Below, piece by piece: positions 35,496 to 44,281 of a DNA stretch of 64,000 nucleotides; positions within the stretch are counted from its first letter, which is position 1; every line of letters begins with the position of its first letter. The stretch is from contig NZ_FNCP01000019.1 in the NCBI RefSeq assembly GCF_900100785.1, positions 1 to 64,000 of the forward strand, written 5' to 3'. The notes beneath the pieces are model-generated. The model was not told where the DNA came from and ran no database searches. It worked only from the letters and a program-made list of their open reading frames with translations. The translations under genes and the position numbers were made by a program. This DNA is from Desulfosporosinus hippei DSM 8344 (lineage in GTDB: Bacteria > Bacillota > Desulfitobacteriia > Desulfitobacteriales > Desulfitobacteriaceae).

Positions 35496-37652
35496 ATGAA
35501 GTTAACCCAACGGGCCTTGGATTTGTCAACGGCAATCTCTGAAAATCTTATTGTAAAATCAATAAACAAAGGGTTAATACTAATCATCCCATTAATTATT
35601 GCCGGGTCTGTAGCCCTGGTTATTAATAATTTTCCCCTTGTTCAGTACCAGGATCTAATGACCTCGCTGTTTGGACCTGATTGGAAAACCTTTGGCCAAA
35701 GTGTTTGGAATTTGACATTTGGCTTGATGGGGCTGGCCCTTTCTGTCACAATATCCTATTCTCTTGCCTTAGCTGATCCTCAGATGTCTAAGGACAGGGT
35801 CAATCCCATCATAACGTCCCTTGTCGCACTTATCTCTCTGTTAACTATTATTAACACAGGAAGCTCAGGAATACATACAAGCAATGCTGGAGTAACAGGT
35901 ATATTCTTATCTATTATAGTGACAGTTCTCTCTACAGAATTATTTATTCATCTCAATAGGTGTTTGGATAAGTATTATCTATCGTTTATGGTAGATGCCG
36001 ATCCGGTTATCCCTAAAGTCTTATTCTTAATTTTTCCCTTTTGCTTAACTCTCGTCGGAGTTTCCTTGTTGCGAGTCCTACTCACCTATATGGGCATTGA
36101 AGATATTAACCAACTAATTACTGATTTAACCATGAACGTTTTTTTAAACATTGAAAATCAGTTTGCAGCTTCTATACTCTTTGTTTTCTTGAATCAGGTC
36201 TTCTGGTTTTTTGGTATTCATGGGAACAATATCTTGTATTCCGTTTCCCAAGATATCTATTTCAAAGCAATAGATCTAAATCTCAGTGCCCTATCGACAG
36301 GAGGGGAACCGGTACATATCCTAACTAAACCTTTTCTCGATGTGTTTGTCCTGATAGGAGGCTCAGGTTCAACATTATGCTTGTTAATAGCAGTTTTTCT
36401 GGCTGGAAAAAAGAGCAATACTATAAAATTAGCAAAGATAGCTTTTCTAACCTCAATCTTTAATATTAACGAGATAATTGTTTTTGGTTTGCCTGTTGTC
36501 CTTAATCCACTATTTTTGATCCCATATATACTAGTTCCCCTTATCCTAACTATTATTGCTTATCTAACAACATCTATAGGCCTAGTCCCGGTAACCATAG
36601 CACCGATTAACTGGACTACACCGCCCCTTCTGGGTGGCTGGCTGGCGACCTCTTCATGGAGGGGCTTGGCCTTGCAGATTTTCAACATAATAATTGGTAC
36701 CTGTTTGTATTACCCCTTTGTTAGGCTCTATGAGCTGCAAAAACGAAAAGCAATTATTAATAACTATGAGCAATTAGTTCAAACAGTTCTCTGTGATGAT
36801 TATAGCGCAAAAAAGAGAATTTTATCCAGAAGTGATCAGATAGGGAATACGGCCAATGCTCTAAGTTACGACATTCGAGTAGCTCTTGAAAAAGGAGAAT
36901 TTTTCCTTGAGTATCAGCCCCAGGTTGATGAAAAGGGAGCGGTTATTGGTGTGGAGGCCTTGCTTCGGTGGAATCATTTGTTCTATGGAAGGGTGAATCC
37001 ACAGGTAGTTGTTGCTATAGCCGAAGAGGCTGAAATTATAAATAAACTAGGTCGATGGGTTATTGAAGCAGCATGTTTTCAATTGGGGGAATGGAATAAG
37101 CAGGGTATTGTTGATATTCGAATGGCCATCAATATTTCGCCGACCCAATTGAATGATCAACTATTAGATATACTAGTCAATATCTTTAGGACTACTCAAC
37201 TTAATCCCAGAGACATTGAATTAGAAATTACTGAAACAGTTGCCTTTGGGACCAACACCCAAACCGTAGATTTATTAGAAAAGATTAAAGGTCTGGGTGT
37301 AAGTATAGCCATGGATGATTTCGGAGCGGGCCACGCCTCCCTTTATTATATGAAGTATTTTAACTTAGATAAGATTAAAATAGATGGTTCCATCACGAAG
37401 GATGTTATCGACAATAAAAGTTGCCAGGATATTATTTCCTCAATCACTTACCTGGCAGAATCAATGGAAATCACGGTTCTTGCCGAATACGTAGAAACAT
37501 TAGAGCAAGCAGAGGTTTTGAAGAAACTCCGTTGCCAGCAATTTCAAGGTTATTATTTCAGCCGGCCCCTTAGTGTATCTCAATGTGTGAAAGTCATTGA
37601 AAACTGTAGGCAGGAAATTGAGGGGGATAATGGAATATTAATTAAGGACTAA
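35496..37652 (+). CDS. PTS EIIC-like membrane domain fused to EAL phosphodiesterase
   Basis: A 718-residue protein. Residues 1-415 are a cellobiose/lactose-type EIIC transporter domain with about ten helices (FGIHGNNI, HILTKPFLDVFVLIGGSG). Residues 455-705 are an EAL domain with EALLRW (near 486), NISPTQL, EITE, DDFGAGHASL, KIDGS, AEYVET and GYYFSRP, so the c-di-GMP phosphodiesterase site appears intact. No EIIA, EIIB or GGDEF domain is present. The EIIC part probably senses a sugar and sets the activity. GGGGTG precedes ATG 35496. DUF1285 protein follows after 43 bases. Confidence 0.9.
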   Translation: MKLTQRALDLSTAISENLIVKSINKGLILIIPLIIAGSVALVINNFPLVQYQDLMTSLFGPDWKTFGQSVWNLTFGLMGLALSVTISYSLALADPQMSKDRVNPIITSLVALISLLTIINTGSSGIHTSNAGVTGIFLSIIVTVLSTELFIHLNRCLDKYYLSFMVDADPVIPKVLFLIFPFCLTLVGVSLLRVLLTYMGIEDINQLITDLTMNVFLNIENQFAASILFVFLNQVFWFFGIHGNNILYSVSQDIYFKAIDLNLSALSTGGEPVHILTKPFLDVFVLIGGSGSTLCLLIAVFLAGKKSNTIKLAKIAFLTSIFNINEIIVFGLPVVLNPLFLIPYILVPLILTIIAYLTTSIGLVPVTIAPINWTTPPLLGGWLATSSWRGLALQIFNIIIGTCLYYPFVRLYELQKRKAIINNYEQLVQTVLCDDYSAKKRILSRSDQIGNTANALSYDIRVALEKGEFFLEYQPQVDEKGAVIGVEALLRWNHLFYGRVNPQVVVAIAEEAEIINKLGRWVIEAACFQLGEWNKQGIVDIRMAINISPTQLNDQLLDILVNIFRTTQLNPRDIELEITETVAFGTNTQTVDLLEKIKGLGVSIAMDDFGAGHASLYYMKYFNLDKIKIDGSITKDVIDNKSCQDIISSITYLAESMEITVLAEYVETLEQAEVLKKLRCQQFQGYYFSRPLSVSQCVKVIENCRQEIEGDNGILIKD

Positions 37653-37695
37653 TATCTTTTGATTTGACAACCTTAATCTTAAGGAGGAATGAATC

Positions 37696-38139
37696 ATGGA
37701 AAATTTTCGCGCCCCCGAACTTTTTATTGATAAGGATGGGCTATGGTACGCTGATGGTGTGCTGATGATCAATAACGAAATCATTAAGCTATTTGCTTCC
37801 CATCTAAAAAATGATGGTCATAAAGAATATCATATTGACTGGCAGAAGCATTTGTACCCTGTGAGGGTGGAGGACGTGCCTTTTTTCGTTCCATCGTTAA
37901 CTGGGGAGGATGGTCAACTTATAATACAACTCTATGATGGCCGAAGATTTCCCATGCCCCTTGGTAATATTCTCATGAAAAACAATATTCCCTACATCTC
38001 TCTGTTCTGGCAGCGTGATACGAAACTGTCTCGACCTGCCTATGCTGAGTTATGTAAAAGTCTGATCGAGCGGGAGGGTCAGTTTTTTATCAAATACGGA
38101 GATAATGAATGGCTCGTTGAAGAGGTTGAAGAGAAATAG
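37696..38139 (+). CDS. DUF1285-like protein
   Basis: A 147-residue soluble protein (APELFIDKDGLWYADGVLMI, VEDVPFFVPS) resembling DUF1285 proteins. Function unknown. AAGGAGG precedes ATG 37696. It lies 43 bases after the EIIC-EAL gene and probably shares its transcript, ending at the terminator at 38148-38186. Confidence 0.72.
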   Translation: MENFRAPELFIDKDGLWYADGVLMINNEIIKLFASHLKNDGHKEYHIDWQKHLYPVRVEDVPFFVPSLTGEDGQLIIQLYDGRRFPMPLGNILMKNNIPYISLFWQRDTKLSRPAYAELCKSLIEREGQFFIKYGDNEWLVEEVEEK

Positions 38140-38147
38140 TATTAAAT

Positions 38148-38190
38148 AAAAGCTGATTTCCATTCTTATAAAGGAAATCAGCTTTTAATA
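38148..38190 (+). terminator. Rho-independent terminator
   Basis: AAAAGCTGATTTCC (38148-38161) pairs with GGAAATCAGCTTTT (38173-38186). Confidence 0.88.
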
Positions 38191-38288
38191 GTTTGCATGC
38201 AATACCATAGTTTTAATTTAAAGTGCAATGGCTATCATCGAATATTCGTCGGCACTTAACGGCGTTAGTAGGACTGGCGTGGTAAATG

Positions 38289-39125
38289 TTATTCTCTACC
38301 TCCGTAAAGGGTCTTTAATTCTTCTTCTTTCATCGTAAAACTGTGCTGATCATTAGGAAAAAGTTCACTTCTCACTTCGCTTACATATTCACGTAAGGCG
38401 TTAGTCATTTGTTCATCCACATTTGTGTATGCTTTAACGAATTTTGCAACTCGATTTACTCCATAAGTAAGAATGTCATGGTATACCAGGACTTGTCCGT
38501 CAGTATGGACACCTGCTCCTATTCCGATAGTAGGTATTGCTAAGGACATTGAAATTTCCTTGGCAAGTTGTTGAGGAATACATTCAAGAACCATTGCAAA
38601 GGCTCCGGCTTCCTGGCAGAGTTTTACGTCTGCTAGCATTTTTCTTGCAGCTTCAGCATCTTTGCCTTGTACTTTAAATCCGCCAAGAACTGCGGCGGAT
38701 TGCGGGGTAAGCCCTAGATGGGAAACAACAGGTATGCCTGCTTTTACAAGTGCTTTTATATGGGGGAGTACATCATCAGCCCCTTCTAATTTCACTGCAT
38801 GAGCACCTGTTTCCTGAATAAGCCTTGCGCCGTTTATTAGTGTATCTCTGACAGACAGGTGGTAGCTCATAAATGGCATATCTACTACAATGAAAGTGTT
38901 AGGGGCCCCACGCTTGACTGCCTTAGCGTGATGAAGCATATCTTCCATTGTTACATAGATTGTTGAGTCATAGCCCAGCACAACATTGCCAAGAGAATCA
39001 CCCACAAGAATCACATCCGCCTGAGCTTGCTCAACTTGCTTGGCCGAAGGATAATCGTAGGCTGTAACCATTACAATCTTCTTTCCCTGACTTTTTTGTA
39101 CCCAGAAGTCTTTTGTTGATTTCAT
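38289..39125 (-). CDS. panB: 3-methyl-2-oxobutanoate hydroxymethyltransferase
   Basis: A 278-residue PanB: first committed step of pantothenate synthesis, adding a hydroxymethyl group from methylene-tetrahydrofolate to alpha-ketoisovalerate. It shows [41 protein letters not shown] and IPTIGIGAG. The usual partner genes panC and panD are not beside it. AAAGGAGG precedes the ATG at 39125. A leader with a terminator hairpin lies upstream (39173-39306). Confidence 0.96.
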   Translation of the reverse strand: MKSTKDFWVQKSQGKKIVMVTAYDYPSAKQVEQAQADVILVGDSLGNVVLGYDSTIYVTMEDMLHHAKAVKRGAPNTFIVVDMPFMSYHLSVRDTLINGARLIQETGAHAVKLEGADDVLPHIKALVKAGIPVVSHLGLTPQSAAVLGGFKVQGKDAEAARKMLADVKLCQEAGAFAMVLECIPQQLAKEISMSLAIPTIGIGAGVHTDGQVLVYHDILTYGVNRVAKFVKAYTNVDEQMTNALREYVSEVRSELFPNDQHSFTMKEEELKTLYGGRE

Positions 39126-39172
39126 TCTTTTTCCTCCTTTTTTAGGAGAGGTGACAAAACAACTTTTGCAGC

Positions 39173-39306
39173 AAAAAAAGTCCCTATCAGAAGGGACTTT
39201 TAAAACATGAAAATGCTTTATCCCTCTGTCCCGGTCCGCAACGGATACAGGCAGTATAATTTAAATGGTTTTCCCGAGGTGCAGTTCTAAGGATACTGCC
39301 CAACTT
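39173..39306 (-). promoter_or_regulatory. panB leader with attenuator-like terminator
   Basis: Read on the minus strand, GGCAGTAT...ATACTGCC (ends 39299 and 39250) and a second stem TATCC...GGATA (about 39245 to 39218) come first, then a terminator: AAAAGTCCCT (39201-39192) paired with AGGGACTTTT (39185-39176) and three more Ts, all about 50 bases before panB. This is the layout of a riboswitch or attenuator. The pan RNA motif lies in this position in other Firmicutes, but the match is not verified. Confidence 0.55.
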
Positions 39307-39535
39307 AAGTATATCAGATCAATTCTAACTCGGCTACACTAAGGTATTCGTGCTCGAAAGAATAACGCGAGGCAACTTTTGCTGACGGTACATGATATTG
39401 GGTTATCTGTCAGTTGTTAAATGGTTATAATATTGTTGAAAGAAATAGTACTGAAAATGAGTTGAAGCAGGAAAATTCAGCGGATATGTGGAAGTTTTAA
39501 AGGTATCGTTCACTAGAAAACAGGAGGGTTAGACT
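39307..39535 (+). other. Promoter region of the PlsC-like gene
   Basis: No gene. A TATAAT at about 39428 is a likely -10 box; a clear -35 was not found. Confidence 0.35.
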
Positions 39536-40327
39536 TTGAAAAAAAACTTTTTCATGTTGGATTCATATCATACTGCCGAGAATACTCCGCGTTTCCTGCT
39601 AGATAGATTACTGATCAATACACGTCTTTTTTTTATGCTTAACTTCTTTAAGATTGTTCTTAAATCCCGAAGTGCTGCAGTAAAGGGCCACTACGATACA
39701 GAGGCCTGGATATTATCTTCCTATGATATTTTTAAGTTGATTGAAGGCTGCGGAGGTAGGTTCCATATCACAGGGCTTGATAATCTGCAAAAGTGTAAAG
39801 GACCTGTGGTTTTTATCAGTAACCACATGAGTACTCTTGAAACGATGATTTTTCCTTGTCTGATTGCTCCAATTATGGATGTAACCTTTGTCGTAAAGGA
39901 CAGCCTGGTTGAACATCCTTTCTTTGGCCCTATCATCAGTGCTCAAAATCCAATTGTCGTAAGCAGGAAGAATTCAAGAGCTGATCTTCAAATTGTCATG
40001 AAAAAGGGTCAAGAATTATTAGCCAATGGAATATCGATCGTTGTGTTTCCGCAAAACACCAGGACTGTAAGTTTCGTGCCAAAGGAATTTAATTCACTGG
40101 GAGTAAAGCTGGCCAGCAAAGCCAAGGTTGAGGTGGTTCCCATTGCAATAAAAACGGATTTTTGGGGAAACGGTAAATACTTAAAGGATTTAGGTCCCAT
40201 CAATCGTAAGCAACCCATTCATATGGCTTTTGGAGAACCATTGTCCATCAATGGTTTAGGTAAAGAGGGAAATAGCCAGATTATTGAATTCATTGCTGCT
40301 CATTTAGAAGAATGGAACAAAGGATAG
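39536..40327 (+). CDS. PlsC-like 1-acylglycerol-3-phosphate acyltransferase, divergent
   Basis: A 263-residue protein of the LPLAT/PlsC fold. The catalytic box reads NHMSTLE (HX4E instead of HX4D), followed by DSLVEHPFFGPIISAQNPIVVSR and FPQNTRT in place of the usual EGTRS. There is no N-terminal membrane anchor typical of PlsC, although a hydrophobic segment around 30-45 may associate with the membrane. TTG 39536 has GGAGGG eight bases upstream. The acceptor is unclear; a role in phospholipid or other lipid acylation is an inference from the fold. Confidence 0.75.
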   Translation: MKKNFFMLDSYHTAENTPRFLLDRLLINTRLFFMLNFFKIVLKSRSAAVKGHYDTEAWILSSYDIFKLIEGCGGRFHITGLDNLQKCKGPVVFISNHMSTLETMIFPCLIAPIMDVTFVVKDSLVEHPFFGPIISAQNPIVVSRKNSRADLQIVMKKGQELLANGISIVVFPQNTRTVSFVPKEFNSLGVKLASKAKVEVVPIAIKTDFWGNGKYLKDLGPINRKQPIHMAFGEPLSINGLGKEGNSQIIEFIAAHLEEWNKG

Positions 40328-40346
40328 TAGAGATCTGCTACCGTTA

Positions 40347-41030
40347 TTAATTTAGCCGATACGGTTTCTTATAAAGATCCTTTTTCTTCAGGCCGTTTTT
40401 TCGGGCCATTGTAATCCAACCTCTGCCACCCATGAAATAGTAAATGCGTCTTAATAAAGGATAATTAACCCCAATATAAATTGAATCCATCGGTGTTGAA
40501 TTCTCAGCTTGAATATCTGCTGCTATGGAGGTAAAAGCAGAGTTGAGTTTTTGGACAGCTTTTTTCATAAAAGGTGCTTCTTTGGCGGCAACCATCATAG
40601 GACCTCCACCGATGAGAACGCCGAACCGGAACTCGGCGTTCAGGTGTTGACTAAAACTCTTGATAACTCTGACAGCCTCTAGGTTTATTTCTGGTTCGGG
40701 AAATCCACAATTAACCATAGCATATACTTTGACATGTTTTTTAACGTCCCCGCTGGCCGTGTAATAATTATGGTAATCAACTAAAAATCGTGTTAACATG
40801 CCTGGCAAGCAAAAATAGTAAAGAGGAAATGAAATGATTATGGCATCGGCTTTGGCAAGGGTTTCAAAATCTTCTGTAAGGTTATGACTTGAAAAGCTTT
40901 TCCTGACATCAATAAATGTTTTGCTAAATAGCTGAGAATTGATTTGGCTTCCCAACATTTCTAAGAATTCCTTAGAGACGGATTTTTCGTTTATCTTAGG
41001 GCTGGCGCTGACTAAAACAACATTTTTCAC
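40347..41030 (-). CDS. Flavodoxin-like protein
   Basis: A 227-residue protein starting KNVVLVSASPKINEKSVSKE, the phosphate-binding loop of the flavodoxin/NADPH:quinone reductase fold, and PLYYFCLPGML, as in flavodoxin-like oxidoreductases. It overlaps the upstream flavodoxin gene by four bases (ATGA), so they are an operon. The C-terminal 60 residues are basic (GGRGWITMARKNGLKKKDLY). Probable FMN-dependent reductase; substrate unknown. Confidence 0.8.
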   Translation of the reverse strand: MKNVVLVSASPKINEKSVSKEFLEMLGSQINSQLFSKTFIDVRKSFSSHNLTEDFETLAKADAIIISFPLYYFCLPGMLTRFLVDYHNYYTASGDVKKHVKVYAMVNCGFPEPEINLEAVRVIKSFSQHLNAEFRFGVLIGGGPMMVAAKEAPFMKKAVQKLNSAFTSIAADIQAENSTPMDSIYIGVNYPLLRRIYYFMGGRGWITMARKNGLKKKDLYKKPYRLN

Positions 41031-41587
41031 AGTAGTCCACCTACCCTTCCAAGTTCCAGTTTATTTAAGGCCTCGATGGTGTTCTCCTTTGGTTCCTGAT
41101 AGATCAGGACTTCAATACTTCTCCGATGTTTTTTTGTGACATCAATGAACAGTTGTTTATCCTCATCTGAAATTTCATCTCCGTAACCGATGATTATCTG
41201 ACTGGGGTAGGTATCATACCGGGGTGGGTGCATTGTAGAGCCATCAGGTCGCTTTTCGAAAAATGGCAGTATATTGGGTAAGCCCCTATCTATGACATTT
41301 TTGATAGTTGGGCTGAACTGTCCGAAGATGATCGGACTGAGATAAATTACTACGTCGCTGTTCATAACCCTGCGGTTGATCTGGGCCATCCCGTCGTTGA
41401 TAATGCATTCCCCCGGCTTTTTGATCCAGCAACCAAAGCAACCTCTACAGAAGGTCAGATCTTTCTCACTTAGTTCCGTCATCTCTATCTCATATCCCTT
41501 TTGTTTCAAGAACTTGCCTATCAAATCTTTTAGACCTTGATAGGTTTTGGTCAGATACTCCTGATCTGAAATCAACAAGGCTTTCAT
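41027..41587 (-). CDS. Flavodoxin family protein (iron-sulfur-type reductase)
   Basis: A 186-residue flavodoxin-fold protein with CRGCFGCWIKKPGECIIND (four cysteines) after an N-terminal strand, as in the ferredoxin-like flavodoxin reductase group. AAGGAG precedes ATG 41587. First gene of a two-gene operon. The TetR gene is divergent, with two operator copies in the 129-base gap, so the operon is probably repressed by that TetR protein. Confidence 0.82.
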   Translation of the reverse strand: MKALLISDQEYLTKTYQGLKDLIGKFLKQKGYEIEMTELSEKDLTFCRGCFGCWIKKPGECIINDGMAQINRRVMNSDVVIYLSPIIFGQFSPTIKNVIDRGLPNILPFFEKRPDGSTMHPPRYDTYPSQIIIGYGDEISDEDKQLFIDVTKKHRRSIEVLIYQEPKENTIEALNKLELGRVGGLL

Positions 41588-41609
41588 TTAATTCACTCCT
41601 TATTAAATT

Positions 41610-41630
41610 AATGTTTACAGTGTCAACATA
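41610..41630. promoter_or_regulatory. TetR operator, site 1 (imperfect)
   Basis: AATGTTTAC, three bases, then GTCAACATA: an imperfect copy of site 2, starting exactly 33 bp earlier (three helical turns). Confidence 0.65.
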
Positions 41631-41642
41631 ATAATAGCACGG

Positions 41643-41663
41643 AATGTTTACGGTGTAAACATT
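41643..41663. promoter_or_regulatory. TetR operator, site 2 (perfect 9-bp arms)
   Basis: AATGTTTAC (41643-41651), GGT, GTAAACATT (41655-41663). It overlaps the TetR promoter (TATAAT at 41678-41683). Confidence 0.75.
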
Positions 41664-41716
41664 TTATTAATTTGTGGTATAATATATTTATGCTTGTTGA
41701 GAGGATGTATGGTTGA

Positions 41717-42325
41717 GTGTCAAACGAAAATTACCATCATGAAAATTTAAAGGCAGATTTGATTAAAAAAGGTTTGAAGCTGCTAGATGAAGAAGGATAC
41801 GAAAACTTTTCCTTGCGCAAAGTGGCAAAAGCCTGCAGTGTAAGTCACACGGCACCCTATAGGCATTTTGATAGTAAAGACGATCTAATCCTGGCAATTG
41901 CTATCGAAGCCCATCTTAAATTCAACCAGTGTCTAGAGGAAGCTGTTAATAAACATCCGAAGGACAATAAGAGCCAGCTTAAAGAAATGGGTTATGCCTA
42001 TGTTAAGTTCTTTGTGGAAAATCCGGAATACTTACGGCTGTTCTTCCTAAGCGACTTTGCTAATAATCTTAAAAAGATGAATCACGAATCCTTGCTGAAT
42101 GGGGAGCAACCTTTCAATACTTTTTATCAGGCCATCGAGCGCTGTCAAGGGGAGATCCAAAACCGGGAAGGTGAAAGTGTTGACCCAAATGCCATGGCCT
42201 TGTCCTGCTGGGGTTTGGTACATGGAATGGCCATTTTAATTGCCAAAAAGGACTTTTCTTATGACGGTGATTATCTGGAACTGGTTCGAAAGGTACTTTG
42301 GGCTGGAACATTTCTAGATTTATAG
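41717..42325 (+). CDS. TetR-family transcriptional regulator
   Basis: A 202-residue repressor with an N-terminal helix-turn-helix (ENFSLRKVAKACSVSHTAPYRHFDSKDDL, about residues 25-50) and an all-helical ligand domain. GTG 41717 is the start. Divergent from the flavodoxin operon; paired operators between them point to control of both promoters. Confidence 0.88.
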   Translation: MSNENYHHENLKADLIKKGLKLLDEEGYENFSLRKVAKACSVSHTAPYRHFDSKDDLILAIAIEAHLKFNQCLEEAVNKHPKDNKSQLKEMGYAYVKFFVENPEYLRLFFLSDFANNLKKMNHESLLNGEQPFNTFYQAIERCQGEIQNREGESVDPNAMALSCWGLVHGMAILIAKKDFSYDGDYLELVRKVLWAGTFLDL

Positions 42326-42360
42326 GATGGTTGCTTTGCTCTTTAATAGTAAGGTAATTA

Positions 42361-42678
42361 TTACTTAAGTTTGTAAAGTTCAATGTCCCACAAATACTTT
42401 TTTAAATCAACGCACCCGTTTTCCTTTAAGTGGATACCTTCATTGGACAGGAGTTGTCTTTGATCTGTCCATCCGGGAGCTAAACGACCTTGGTGGTTTA
42501 CAACTCGATGGCATGGGATGTTGAGGAAATCAGGGACATGATGGAGAGCCTGCCCAACCATTCTCGAGCGCAGTGGGTAACCCGATAACAGGGCAATCAT
42601 TCCATAGGTGGCAACCTGGCCGGAGGGGATATCTTTGACAATCTCATAAACTTTATCGGAGAATTCTTTTCTGTTCAT
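42361..42678 (-). CDS. MGMT-family DNA alkyltransferase-like protein
   Basis: A 105-residue single-domain protein of the MGMT/ATL fold: GQVATYGMIALLSGYPLRSRMVGQAL helix-turn-helix and IPCHRVV, so the alkyl-accepting cysteine is present (ATL proteins lack it). It is short, with no N-terminal domain of full Ogt. Likely repair of O6-alkylguanine or signalling to nucleotide excision repair. A damaged fragment of a related gene lies at 50280-50336. Confidence 0.85.
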   Translation of the reverse strand: MNRKEFSDKVYEIVKDIPSGQVATYGMIALLSGYPLRSRMVGQALHHVPDFLNIPCHRVVNHQGRLAPGWTDQRQLLSNEGIHLKENGCVDLKKYLWDIELYKLK

Positions 42679-42939
42679 TCGTTCACCTAAGCCAATCTGT
42701 CGATTATCGGTGGTTTTATCACATTTGATTATTCAGGCTGCATTTAACAAGCATAGATAGTCTATTTAATTGCTCATGCTTTTCACCTTAAAGTATACTT
42801 TATTTCGAGTCCATTATAAATTAGCCGTACTAGATGGTAACCCTACTCGAAGGGGCTTTAATTTATTACTTTCTTTGGTTAAGATAGTATTTAGAGAGAT
42901 GAAAACCATCAACTAAGTTGTAAAAATAGGAGGAACGAC

Positions 42940-43263
42940 ATGAATTGGAACTATGAAAAGGGACGGATTTATAGCACTGATGAAAAAGGGGAATTGCTCG
43001 GTGAGACTACTTTTATTGTTAAAGAAAATGGAGAGGTGAATATAGATCACACCTATGTAAATCCTGTTTTAAGAGGTCAGGGGGTTGCTGGGCAGATGAT
43101 GGAGGTAGTGGCTGAGTATTTTAGGAAAGAAGGATTTAAAGCTACAGCGACCTGTTCCTATGCCAATATTTGGCTAAGACGACATCAGAAGCAGTATCCG
43201 GATATCCTTTCTGAGGATACCCTAGATCAAGCCGTGGCCTGCAAGATTGACGGAAAACATTAA
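42940..43263 (+). CDS. Small GNAT-family N-acetyltransferase
   Basis: A 107-residue YidJ-like GNAT protein: ETTFIVKENGEVNIDHTYVNPVLRGQGVAGQMM with the RGQGVAG acetyl-CoA loop, and CSYANIWLRRHQ. AGGAGG precedes ATG 42940. Substrate unknown. Confidence 0.85.
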   Translation: MNWNYEKGRIYSTDEKGELLGETTFIVKENGEVNIDHTYVNPVLRGQGVAGQMMEVVAEYFRKEGFKATATCSYANIWLRRHQKQYPDILSEDTLDQAVACKIDGKH

Positions 43264-43340
43264 TGGGAAGAAGTTCTTTAAGATGGAGTTTTCTTCTTTT
43301 GGCATCAATTTATTGATAAGAAAAATGAACAAGTGTGTTT

Positions 43341-43374
43341 TCCGCTAGCTGATATGCAAGAATCAACTAGCGGA
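43341..43374 (+). terminator. Hairpin between GNAT and the CooA-like gene
   Basis: TCCGCTAG (43341-43348) pairs with CTAGCGGA (43367-43374); TGAT and ATCA extend it after one mismatch. Confidence 0.6.
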
Positions 43375-43432
43375 TATTTACTGTGTCGGTTCAATACTGG
43401 GAATGTACATCAGGTCTTGGGTTGGTGAAGCA

Positions 43433-43450
43433 TATATCCTGTGTGATATA
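43433..43450 (+). promoter_or_regulatory. Candidate CRP/FNR-type palindrome
   Basis: TATATC, six bases, GATATA, centred about 60 bases upstream of the CooA-like start. The arm and gap layout fits an autoregulatory CRP/FNR-family site. Confidence 0.4.
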
Positions 43451-43502
43451 CTTATTGCATGTACTACTTGGGTAATTAAACATGCTAGGAGTTCTGTCAA
43501 TC

Positions 43503-44168
43503 ATGGATTTAAATGAACTAAAGGAAATCCCGCTTTTAAGAGCTTTAAGCGATGAACAATTGGAAATTCTTCAAGGCAATGCTCAAAAAAGAGATTACAA
43601 AAAAAATAAACGCATCTTTGAACCGGATAGCAAAGATAACTTCATCATGATCGTGCTAGAAGGTAAAGTCCGCATTTATCTCGCCTATCCGGATGGAAAA
43701 GAGTTCACCATCTCTTTTTTGGAACAAGGTGATATTTATAGCAGTCATTCAAAGACCTTCGCCGAAGCGAGAGAAGCTACCAAGATTTTGGCAATAAATG
43801 CTCAGGCTTTTCATCTTTTTATGCTTAATAACCCTACCATACTCATCAGTATGGTTAAGGCTTTAGGAGATAGCTTAGGAAATACACTTCGGATTATTGA
43901 AAATCTGGCCTTCCTTGATATCGATAAACGACTTGCTCGCTTTTTACTGGATGCGGCCAAAGAAAAGGGAGTTGTTGGACAAGAGGGTACATTTATTAAT
44001 CTGGGTTTATCGGTAGAGGACCTTGCCTTGGCCGTTGGGAGTTCCCGGCAGACCGCTTCCATGCTCTTGAACCGCTGGGAAAGGGATGGAGTTATCAGAC
44101 GAAACCGCAAGACCGTGTTCTTACTGGATATGCTTAAGTTGCAAGAATTGGGAGGAAGAATAGATTAA
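43503..44168 (+). CDS. CooA-like CRP/FNR-family CO sensor
   Basis: A 221-residue CRP-family activator directly upstream of cooS. The cyclic-nucleotide-like sensor half contains GDIYSSHSKTFAEA, which lines up with CooA's GDMFCMHSGCLVEA: the heme-ligand histidine is kept (His82 from ATG 43503, the number known for Carboxydothermus CooA), the reduced-form cysteine is Ser. The C-terminal helix-turn-helix SSRQTASMLLNRWERDGVI matches CooA. ATG 43503 follows AGGAG by 11 bases; ATG 43482 has no ribosome site. Predicted to activate cooS-cooC on CO. Confidence 0.85.
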   Translation: MDLNELKEIPLLRALSDEQLEILQGNAQKRDYKKNKRIFEPDSKDNFIMIVLEGKVRIYLAYPDGKEFTISFLEQGDIYSSHSKTFAEAREATKILAINAQAFHLFMLNNPTILISMVKALGDSLGNTLRIIENLAFLDIDKRLARFLLDAAKEKGVVGQEGTFINLGLSVEDLALAVGSSRQTASMLLNRWERDGVIRRNRKTVFLLDMLKLQELGGRID

Positions 44169-44191
44169 ATTAATATTGTCGAAAGAGTATG

Positions 44192-44220
44192 AAAACCGTC
44201 AGATATTTGATGGTTTTTTT
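44192..44220 (+). terminator. Rho-independent terminator
   Basis: AAAACCGTCA (44192-44201) pairs with TGATGGTTTT (44208-44217), then TTT. It ends the CooA-like gene transcript before cooS. Confidence 0.85.
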
Positions 44221-44281
44221 ATTTGTGATGACCTAAGATATTGTCAGAGAAGAGAAACTTTTTCGACAAGGAGAGGATAAG

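Noticed and set aside
39320-39410. Stretch with a CGGCTACACTA-like run
   Set aside because: Looks briefly like a plasmid or rRNA motif but the match is only about ten bases.
44176-44269. TTGTCGAAA/TTTCGACAA inverted repeat flanking the cooS leader as CooA sites
   Set aside because: Spacing (76 bp) does not match the CooA palindrome with a 6-bp gap; half-sites alone are too short to claim.
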